Positions 1-5,167 of a stretch of 7,030 nucleotides of DNA are shown here, one piece after another. Positions within the stretch are counted from its first letter, which is position 1. Each line of letters begins with the position of its first letter. The stretch covers positions 1 through 7,030 of the forward strand of contig CACYEU010000032.1 of assembly GCA_902773445.1 (NCBI GenBank). The letters run 5' to 3'. The notes beneath the pieces are model-generated. The model was given only the letters and a program-made list of their open reading frames with translations, was not told where the DNA came from and ran no database searches. This stretch comes from an uncultured Lachnospiraceae bacterium. GTDB lineage: Bacteria > Bacillota > Clostridia > Lachnospirales > Lachnospiraceae. A program made the translations under genes and the position numbers.

Positions 1-2378
1 ACGATCGTCACACCGGCGTCGCCCTCACCGAACTGACCGGCGCGGAAACTCTTGACATACGGAACACGTTTCAAGTGATCGGCGACTCCCTTGCGGAGGG
101 CGCCGGTTCCTTTTCCGTGCACGACCCGTACTGTCTCCAGTTTCGCGAGATAGGCATCGTCGAGGTATTTGTCGAGAGTTGCGATCGCAGTCGCGACATC
201 CTGGCCGATCAGATTGATCTCAGGCCGGATCGACGCCGATTTCGAAATATCCGAGTATCTGGCCCGCGACGCTTTCGAAGGCTTTTCCTGCGGCGGCGGT
301 GACGACGGTGTTGCAAGGTCTTTAAGCTTCACATGTGAAGTGAAGCTTCCGACGCGGACCGTATAATCGCCCTTGTGGTCGGGACCGGCTGTGATCACTC
401 CGTCCATACCCATGCTGCGCACATGGACATAATCGCCGACAGAAGCCTCAGTCAGCGGTTTGTAGGCAGGGGCTGCAGGAGCGGCCTTTTTCTTCCGCCT
501 TTTCTTTGGCGGTTCCTCGTTGAGGCTCTTTAAGTTCTCGCGCACTTTGTCACGCGTCTTTTCCATTTCCCTGGCCGACATCGGACGGCCGCCTGCTGCT
601 TTGCGCCCCATCCGGATTGCTTCATCGGAAGTTTTCTTAGCTTCCTTGAGCATGTCGTGAGCTTTTTCGCGCGCCTCTGAAAGGATATGCTCCTTCTGAC
701 CCGCGATCGATGAACGTGTATGCTCCAGTTTGCGCTCGAGCCGTTCGATCTCTTTGCGCTCTTCGGCCATTTCCTTCTGCTGCTTCTCAAGTTCGCGTTT
801 CTGCTCCTCAAGATCAGCAAGCAGGGATTCCATTGACCGGACCGGATGGCTCATCTGAGAGCGGGCCTGCTCGATAATATCATCGGGGATCCCAAGGCGT
901 CCGGCGATTGCAAGCGCGTTGCTCTTGCCCGGAATGCCGATCAGCAGCCGGTAGGTCGGACGCAGTGTCTCGACGTCGAATTCACAGCTCGCGTTCTGAA
1001 CGCCGTCGGTGTTGTAGGCATATTCCTTAAGCTCAGTGTAATGCGTCGTCGCGATCGTTCTGACTTTGCGCGCGTGGAACCATTCGAGGATCGAACGGGC
1101 AAGCGACGATCCTTCAGCCGGGTCAGTGCCGGCGCCGAGCTCATCGAGCAATACGAGAGAGTGCTCATCGACATGATTCAGGATATCGAGCAGGTTCTTC
1201 ATATGTGATGAGAAGGTACTCAGATTCTGATCGATCGCCTGATCGTCACCGATGTCGGCGAAGACATTTGAAAAGACCGGAAGCCGCGAGTGTTCGCCGG
1301 TCGGGATATGGAGACCCGCCTGACCCATCAGTGACAGCAGTCCGGCCGTCTTGAGTGTCACGGTCTTGCCGCCGGTATTTGGTCCGGTGATCACAAGCTG
1401 ATCGTATTCTTCGCCGAGCTTTAAGGTGATCGGGACGACCGTCGCCGGATCAAGCAGAGGATGGCGGGCATTTTTTAATTCCAGAATGCCTTCCTCATTG
1501 AACTCCGGACGCGACGCGTTCATATCGATCGCCAGTGCCGCTTTTGCAAATATAAAATCGAGATCGGTCAGCGCTTCTTCCGATGCGCGGATATCGTCGA
1601 GATGCACGGCGGCTTTCTGCGAGAGTTCCGCCAGGATCCGGGAGATCTCAACCTGCTCTTCATTCTTCAGTTCAGTGATCTTATTACCGAGCTGGACGAC
1701 GGCCATCGGCTCGATGAACAGTGTTGAACCGGAGGACGACTGATCATGTGTGATCCCCTGCACCTGCGATTTGTATTCGAGTTTGACAGGCAGACAGTAG
1801 CGGTCCTTTCGGATCGTGATCAGAGAATCCTGCAGATAATCCTTATAGCGGCCGTGGGCGAGAGAGGTCAGAGTCGAGTGGACTTTCTCGCCGGTCTGGA
1901 AGATCTGACGCCGGATCTTTTTCAATTCGGGACTCGCGTCATCGGCAACTTCATCTTCAGCCGGAATACAGCGCTCGATCTCATCGGCCAGATTCTTGAG
2001 TGATGCCAGCTGTGAGAACAGCGGCGTCAGGATGTCCTGTTCACCTTCGATGATCGATGAGCGTCCGTATTTCTTTGCCTTCGAACAGACATGCAGGAAC
2101 CGGGCGATCGCAATGAGTTCTGTCGTATTGAGCGAAGCACCGATCGCGAGTCTGTCGAGAGCCGGGTCGATTTCCGTGGAAATCCCAAAGGCAGGAGCGC
2201 TGACACGGATCCTTCTTGTAAATGCCGCGGCGGTCTGCTTCTGGGCGCGCTCGATCGCGTCTGCGTCACTCATCGGACGCAGATCCTCTGCGATCCTCCG
2301 GCCGGCTGCCGAGGAGGTGCGGTCGCACAACTTCTCAATGATCCTGTTGTATTCGAGTTTTTCCAGATATTTGTTCAT
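1..2378 (-). CDS. mutS2: Endonuclease MutS2 (Smr-domain MutS homologue), 3' end cut by window edge
   Basis: MutS2 is a cytoplasmic DNA-binding ATPase with a C-terminal Smr nuclease domain. In Bacillota it is linked to suppression of homologous recombination and to rescue of collided ribosomes. The frame is unbroken from the ATG at 2376-2378 and gives 792 full codons, starting MNKYLEKLEYNRI. Seen in order: MutS core, then the ATPase with Walker A GPNTGGKT (residues 332-339), STFSSHM (387-393) and Walker B LLDELGAGTDP (D412, E413). A charged coiled-coil linker rich in E, K and R follows (about 516-635), then a KOW-like stretch from about 639 and the Smr domain with HGKGTG (754-759). The last visible residues, GDAGVTIV, match the usual family end, so only about three residues plus the stop should be missing. 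The next upstream ATG is out of frame and hits a stop at once. No convincing Shine-Dalgarno precedes the start. The usual LDLRG-like Smr motif reads INLIG here (721-725). Confidence 0.96.
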   Translation of the reverse strand, partial: MNKYLEKLEYNRIIEKLCDRTSSAAGRRIAEDLRPMSDADAIERAQKQTAAAFTRRIRVSAPAFGISTEIDPALDRLAIGASLNTTELIAIARFLHVCSKAKKYGRSSIIEGEQDILTPLFSQLASLKNLADEIERCIPAEDEVADDASPELKKIRRQIFQTGEKVHSTLTSLAHGRYKDYLQDSLITIRKDRYCLPVKLEYKSQVQGITHDQSSSGSTLFIEPMAVVQLGNKITELKNEEQVEISRILAELSQKAAVHLDDIRASEEALTDLDFIFAKAALAIDMNASRPEFNEEGILELKNARHPLLDPATVVPITLKLGEEYDQLVITGPNTGGKTVTLKTAGLLSLMGQAGLHIPTGEHSRLPVFSNVFADIGDDQAIDQNLSTFSSHMKNLLDILNHVDEHSLVLLDELGAGTDPAEGSSLARSILEWFHARKVRTIATTHYTELKEYAYNTDGVQNASCEFDVETLRPTYRLLIGIPGKSNALAIAGRLGIPDDIIEQARSQMSHPVRSMESLLADLEEQKRELEKQQKEMAEERKEIERLERKLEHTRSSIAGQKEHILSEAREKAHDMLKEAKKTSDEAIRMGRKAAGGRPMSAREMEKTRDKVRENLKSLNEEPPKKRRKKKAAPAAPAYKPLTEASVGDYVHVRSMGMDGVITAGPDHKGDYTVRVGSFTSHVKLKDLATPSSPPPQEKPSKASRARYSDISKSASIRPEINLIGQDVATAIATLDKYLDDAYLAKLETVRVVHGKGTGALRKGVADHLKRVPYVKSFRAGQFGEGDAGVTI

Positions 2379-2473
2379 GAGTTCATTTTACTATGCTTTT
2401 GGGTGAATGTGAATGCTGAATTATGGTAGAATAAGGGAGACAGACTGACAGATACTCTACGAGACGAATTCAT
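2379..2473. promoter_or_regulatory. Divergent intergenic region between mutS2 and the sigma-factor operon
   Basis: This 95-bp spacer must carry the start signals for both divergent units. On the plus strand there is a good extended -10 (annotated separately). On the minus strand a possible -10 CATAAT-like element lies within the same A/T-rich stretch, but no matching -35 is convincing. The sequence shows no long inverted repeat that would suggest a dedicated operator. No ECF-type AAC/CGT promoter pair stands out, so autoregulation of the sigma gene is not evident by eye. Confidence 0.5.
2424..2432 (+). promoter_or_regulatory. Candidate extended -10 promoter for the sigma-factor operon
   Basis: The sequence TGG-TAGAAT fits an extended -10 (TGn followed by a TATAAT-like hexamer with one mismatch). 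It lies about 42 bp before the sigma-factor start, so transcription would begin near 2438-2440. The -35 position has only a weak candidate, which is acceptable for extended -10 promoters. It would be read by the housekeeping sigma factor. Identified by eye only. Confidence 0.45.
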
Positions 2474-3034
2474 ATGGTGAAGCCGGATGACAATCAACTT
2501 TATAATGATTACCTCGGAGGTGATCCCGCGGCATACGATCAGCTGATGATCCGCTACGGCGACAGCCTGACGTTTTATTTGTATGGGTATCTTCACGACT
2601 GGCACGACGCCGAAGATCTGATGATCGAAGCTTTTGCGAGGATCATGGTCAAAAAGCCGAGAATCAGAGAGGGAAGCTTCAAAGCCTATCTCTACAAAAC
2701 AGCACGCAATCTTGCTTCAAGATTCCATGCCAGAAAGACACGTGTCAGAGAGTTTTCATTTGAGGATTATGATGCCGATGAAGCCGGCGGCGAGCTTGTC
2801 GAAGATATGCTGGTTGATAAAGAACGGAAGCTTGTGCTTCATCAGTGTCTGGGAAGGATCGATCAGCAGCAGAAAGAAGCGCTGTGGCTTGTGTATTTCG
2901 AGGGAATGAGTTATGCGCAGGCGGCAACGGTCATGGGCGTGAACTCTAAAAAAGTGGACCATCTGCTGTCAAACGGAAAGAAACAAATGCGGTTGGAATT
3001 AGAGAAAGAAGGAGTAACCGATGCGTACCGGTGA
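2474..3034 (+). CDS. ECF-like RNA polymerase sigma-70 family factor
   Basis: Directs RNA polymerase to a dedicated promoter set. The protein is 186 residues, the usual size for ECF sigma factors with only regions 2 and 4. Region 2 spans about residues 20-85, with the recognisable DAEDLMIEAFARIM stretch (45-58) and YLYKTARNLASRF (72-84). An acidic linker follows (about 95-117), then region 4 (about 120-176) with QKEALWLVYFEGMSYAQAA and the helix-turn-helix MGVNSKKVDHLLSNGKKQM. The ATG at 2474 is the only usable start: the frame opens after a stop at 2432-2434 and no other ATG, GTG or TTG lies between. Its Shine-Dalgarno is weak (only GAG at 2461-2463), suggesting low translation. The next gene overlaps its end by 14 bp, and a PrsW-family protease lies in the same operon, which points to control by a membrane anti-sigma protein. 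The target promoters are unknown. Confidence 0.92.
   Translation: MVKPDDNQLYNDYLGGDPAAYDQLMIRYGDSLTFYLYGYLHDWHDAEDLMIEAFARIMVKKPRIREGSFKAYLYKTARNLASRFHARKTRVREFSFEDYDADEAGGELVEDMLVDKERKLVLHQCLGRIDQQQKEALWLVYFEGMSYAQAATVMGVNSKKVDHLLSNGKKQMRLELEKEGVTDAYR
3009..3014 (+). promoter_or_regulatory. Ribosome binding site of the first two-helix membrane protein
   Basis: AAGGAG lies 6 bases before the ATG at 3021, inside the 3' end of the sigma-factor gene. This strong site decides the start and puts translation of the second gene within the tail of the first, which favours coupled, stoichiometric synthesis. Confidence 0.7.
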
Positions 3035-3362
3035 AGAACGGATCAATGCAATGCACAGGCGTGCGGGAGAACTCAGGATCGAGAAACGGCACAGAACAGT
3101 CCGCGTGATTCAGGCGGCAAGCGTTGTCTGCTGCTGTGCGGCGGTTCTGGTGCTCGCTGTTCTGATGCCGCGTATTACGGGAACGATGGACACAAGTGTC
3201 TTGCCGCAGGGAATGAACGGAAGCCTGTTCGCCAACAGCCCGGTGCTCAGCTATGTTGTGATCGCGGTCATCGCATTTATACTGGGCATCACTGTCACAG
3301 CGATTTGCTATCAGCTGAAAAAGTATCAGAATGAAAAGGATGCAGGGGATCTGCAATGCTAG
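3021..3362 (+). CDS. Small two-helix membrane protein, candidate anti-sigma factor
   Basis: I do not recognise this as a characterised family. The 113-residue protein has a charged N-terminal tail (about 1-28) starting MRTGEERINAMHRRAGEL, a first membrane helix (about 29-50, containing CCC at 37-39), a short loop with GSLFANS (67-73), a second helix (about 78-97) and a short charged C-tail. Positive charges favour both tails being cytoplasmic with the loop outside. Its position directly after the sigma gene, overlapping by 14 bp with a strong ribosome binding site, and before a PrsW-family protease suggests that the N-terminal tail holds the sigma factor at the membrane and that PrsW cuts the protein. 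It lacks the HxxxCxxC zinc motif of ZAS-domain anti-sigma factors such as RsiW. The gene at 4726-5049 is a clear paralogue. The membrane protein call is firm; the anti-sigma role is inferred. Confidence 0.85.
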   Translation: MRTGEERINAMHRRAGELRIEKRHRTVRVIQAASVVCCCAAVLVLAVLMPRITGTMDTSVLPQGMNGSLFANSPVLSYVVIAVIAFILGITVTAICYQLKKYQNEKDAGDLQC

Positions 3363-3988
3363 AAGTTGTCAGCAACATCATACAGATCGCGGTGCTTGTC
3401 GTATGTATTGCAGCGGCGGTTTACAATACCGATACGTTAAAAAGCCGATCGTGGATGCTTTTCGGACTGTTTGCTGTTTCATTTTTGCTTGGCGATATCT
3501 GGTGGCTGCTTGATCTGCTGTTCTACAGAGACAGGACACTCTATTCACTGATTCCTTATATCAACTGGAAGGCATCGGCACTGTTTTTGATCCTCTTGAT
3601 CCGAAACCGGCAGCAGGCACCTCTGTTCAAGAGACCGGTCAGAAGCATTTTGTGGGTCATACCTGTGTTTTGTGCAGGCATGTGCGCTTATTATATGCAG
3701 TTCGGCGCTTATGTCGACAATGTGATCACAGCTTTGTTCATGGCGGTGTTGATCTGGATTACGATTCAGAGGTTTCTTGAGATCCGCGGCAGCGAAGACG
3801 ACGCAGCCGGGGACAAAAGCCTTTGCCTTGTCGTACTGCTCTTTTGTGTTTCGGAATATGCGATGTGGACCGCTTCCTGTCTGGACTACGATCATCCTCT
3901 GCGTATCCTCTATGATGTCTTCAGCTTTGTGCTGACCCTGAGCATCGCACTGATGATCCCGGCGCTGAGAAAGGCGGTGAGCAGATGA
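3356..3988 (+). CDS. Multi-pass membrane protein of unknown function (about seven segments)
   Basis: I do not recognise a family. The 210-residue protein is mostly hydrophobic, with segments at about residues 5-22, 33-56, 62-82, 98-114, 119-138, 155-173 and 184-203. Loops are short; the longest is an acidic and charged one at about 142-154 (RGSEDDAAGDK). Aromatic residues cluster around segments 2 and 3 (DIWWLLDLLFY, 47-57). No catalytic motif is visible. The ATG at 3356 overlaps the preceding gene by 7 bp and follows AGGGGA (3344-3349) by 6 bases. Its end overlaps the protease gene by the 4-bp ATGA. This packing says it is made together with the sigma factor, the two-helix protein and the protease. 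A sensor or a scaffold for the two is a reasonable guess but nothing in the sequence proves it. Confidence 0.85.
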   Translation: MLEVVSNIIQIAVLVVCIAAAVYNTDTLKSRSWMLFGLFAVSFLLGDIWWLLDLLFYRDRTLYSLIPYINWKASALFLILLIRNRQQAPLFKRPVRSILWVIPVFCAGMCAYYMQFGAYVDNVITALFMAVLIWITIQRFLEIRGSEDDAAGDKSLCLVVLLFCVSEYAMWTASCLDYDHPLRILYDVFSFVLTLSIALMIPALRKAVSR

Positions 3989-4614
3989 ATTATATTGAGA
4001 ATATCTATGTCTGCCTTGCCGCTCCGATGCTGATTGCAATCATATGCCTGAGGAAGACACACAGGAGGGTGATGGAACTGATTCTCGGAGGCATGACTGC
4101 CTGTCTGCTGTCTTCGTATATCAGCACGTTTATCGCATCCGCTCAGCACTCGGATATCTTTGCCGCATCGATCAGCATTACGCCGATCGTAGAAGAACTG
4201 ATGAAATTCTTCCCGGTTTTGTTCTACCTGATCGTGTTTGAACCGGAACGGGATAAAGCAGTAGGAGCATTGCTTCTGATAGCGATCGGATTTGCGACAT
4301 TTGAAAATGTCTGCTATCTGACTCAGAACGGAGCCGGGAAACTGACATTCCTCCTGATACGCGGTTTCGGAACCGGAACGATGCATATCGTATGCGGCCT
4401 GATTATCGCGATCGGGCTTCTGTATCTGTGGGATCAGCACTGGATCAGAGCTGCCGGACTGTTCGGACTGCTTTCTCTGACGATTACCTACCACAGCATT
4501 TACAACATGATGGTTTCACAGCAGGGTGCGGTTGCAGTGGCCGGATATCTGATCCCGATGGCGACAGTGGCTGTCCTGCTGGTCTACCGGAGGGATAAGA
4601 TCAGGATCAACTGA
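3985..4614 (+). CDS. prsW: PrsW-family intramembrane protease
   Basis: Polytopic membrane protease of the PrsW family, which cuts membrane proteins; B. subtilis PrsW starts degradation of the anti-sigma factor RsiW, and Clostridioides difficile PrsW acts on RsiT. All family motifs are visible in 209 residues, close to the usual length: EELMK (E70, E71, K74) at the start of a helix, FATFEN (103-108), the histidine in GTMHIVCG (H134) and YHSIYN (H170, N174). At least six hydrophobic segments surround them. The start at 3985 overlaps the previous stop as ATGA and has a GGCGGTG site five bases upstream (3973-3979). It is the last gene before a strong terminator. The most likely substrate is the two-helix protein at 3021-3362, and possibly its paralogue at 4726-5049; that is inferred from gene order. 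The family call is confident; the exact substrate is not known. Confidence 0.93.
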   Translation: MNYIENIYVCLAAPMLIAIICLRKTHRRVMELILGGMTACLLSSYISTFIASAQHSDIFAASISITPIVEELMKFFPVLFYLIVFEPERDKAVGALLLIAIGFATFENVCYLTQNGAGKLTFLLIRGFGTGTMHIVCGLIIAIGLLYLWDQHWIRAAGLFGLLSLTITYHSIYNMMVSQQGAVAVAGYLIPMATVAVLLVYRRDKIRIN

Positions 4615-4632
4615 AAAATGAATATTTTTTAA

Positions 4633-4663
4633 AAAAAACTCCCCGACAGCCGGGGAGTTTTTT
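4633..4663 (+). terminator. Intrinsic terminator closing the sigma/PrsW operon
   Basis: A perfect 7-bp GC stem (CTCCCCG / CGGGGAG) with loop ACAGC is extended by six A-T pairs to 13 bp and followed by a T-rich tail. It begins 19 bp after the PrsW stop. The A8 run on the left side makes it a possible terminator for the minus strand too, although no minus-strand gene reaches it in this window. It separates the sigma operon from the next two genes, which therefore probably have their own promoter or depend on read-through. Confidence 0.93.
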
Positions 4664-4725
4664 ATTTTTATGTATCTGTCTATATGTAAGGCAACTTAAA
4701 TGTTCTGAAGGGAGCAGATCTCTGT
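4664..4725 (+). promoter_or_regulatory. Leader of the second transcription unit, with ribosome binding site
   Basis: This 62-bp stretch between terminator and start codon must contain the promoter of the second unit. A weak -10-like TATATG lies at 4681-4686, but its -35 position falls in the T tract of the terminator. GGCAACTT at 4690-4697 resembles the AAC core of ECF -35 elements, yet no CGT-type -10 follows at the right distance before the ribosome binding site. That site is AGGGAG at 4709-4714, 11 bases before the ATG, which is slightly long. The promoter is therefore unresolved. Confidence 0.4.
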
Positions 4726-5049
4726 ATGAAAACAACAGAAGAAAGACTCTTGAAAATGCATCAGAGAGCCGATGAAATCAAGCGGCACAGGGAATTGACC
4801 GGAATCGGGATCCTTGGGACCCTGTCCGGTGCGCTGCTGATCGGGCTCATCGTTGTTATGCAGCAGACCAGGGGTATCCATCATACGGTTATCACCGGAC
4901 AGAGCACCGGTTCGTCACTGTTGTCCGATAGTGTAGGAGGATATGTACTGATCGCCGTGATCGCCTTTCTTGCAGGAACGATCATTACGGCGGTCGCTAT
5001 TCGCAGCAGAAATCGAGGCAGACAGGATCAGGGCACCCGGGAAGAGTAG
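4726..5049 (+). CDS. Small two-helix membrane protein, paralogue of the 3021-3362 product
   Basis: This 107-residue protein shares design and sequence with the product of 3021-3362. The N-terminal tail MKTTEERLLKMHQRADEI matches it at 10 of 18 positions. The second helix YVLIAVIAFLAGTIITA (73-89) matches at 11 of 17. The outer loop carries SSLLSDS (63-69) against GSLFANS. The first helix lies at about 27-45. The C-tail is short and very polar (RSRNRGRQDQGTREE). Unlike its paralogue it has no cysteine at all. Here it is followed by a secreted-protein gene 22 bp downstream and not by a protease, and no sigma gene precedes it within its own unit. It may be a second partner of the same sigma factor, a second PrsW substrate, or a membrane partner of the secreted protein. 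No characterised family is recognised. Confidence 0.85.
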   Translation: MKTTEERLLKMHQRADEIKRHRELTGIGILGTLSGALLIGLIVVMQQTRGIHHTVITGQSTGSSLLSDSVGGYVLIAVIAFLAGTIITAVAIRSRNRGRQDQGTREE

Positions 5050-5057
5050 GGATTGTT

Positions 5058-5064
5058 GAGGAGG
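5058..5064 (+). promoter_or_regulatory. Strong ribosome binding site of the secreted-protein gene
   Basis: GAGGAGG lies seven bases before the ATG at 5072, an ideal arrangement and the strongest such site in the window. It fixes the start of the large gene and predicts high translation compared with the sigma-factor gene, whose site is weak. Confidence 0.85.
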
Positions 5065-5071
5065 TATTATC

Positions 5072-5167
5072 ATGCTAAAGAAGATTCTGACAGGAATAAT
5101 ATCCACTGTCGCAGCACTGTTTATGATGATCGTGTTTGCATCGGCAGTATCCGGGAATGTCTATGCG
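5072..5167 (+). other. Signal peptide of the large secreted protein
   Basis: The first 32 residues have a basic start (MLKK), a hydrophobic core of about 20 residues and a polar end with NVYA before DYTKD. This matches a type I signal peptidase site. No lipobox cysteine is present, so it is not a lipoprotein signal. Confidence 0.85.

Noticed and set aside
120..2260. Frequent CGATCG and GATC words on the left side, considered as a binding-site array or methylation cluster.
   Set aside because: They have no regular spacing and follow from the frequent GAT, ATC and CGC codons of the MutS2 frame.
75..2429. Many open frames on the plus strand and in other minus frames across this stretch (for example 846-1208 and 1996-2406).
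   Set aside because: They lie opposite an unbroken 792-codon MutS2 frame with all family motifs, give low-complexity arginine- or serine-rich products and lack ribosome binding sites.
2433..2446. AAGGGAG followed by CAGA-like bases appears both upstream of the sigma gene and upstream of 4726, considered as a shared regulatory element.
   Set aside because: In the second place it is simply the ribosome binding site; the match is short and the spacing to the starts differs (about 34 against 11 bases).
2466..2476. GAATTCATATG at the sigma-gene start looks like adjoining EcoRI and NdeI cloning sites, hinting at a vector junction.
   Set aside because: Both sides continue as ordinary bacterial sequence with a divergent gene and a multi-gene operon, and no vector sequence is present. 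An 11-base coincidence is plausible.
2946..4494. Minus-strand open frames opposite the operon (2946-3356, 3545-4039, 3910-4494).
   Set aside because: The products are rich in H, Q, R and C as typical antisense shadows, and the plus-strand genes here are convincing membrane proteins and a protease.
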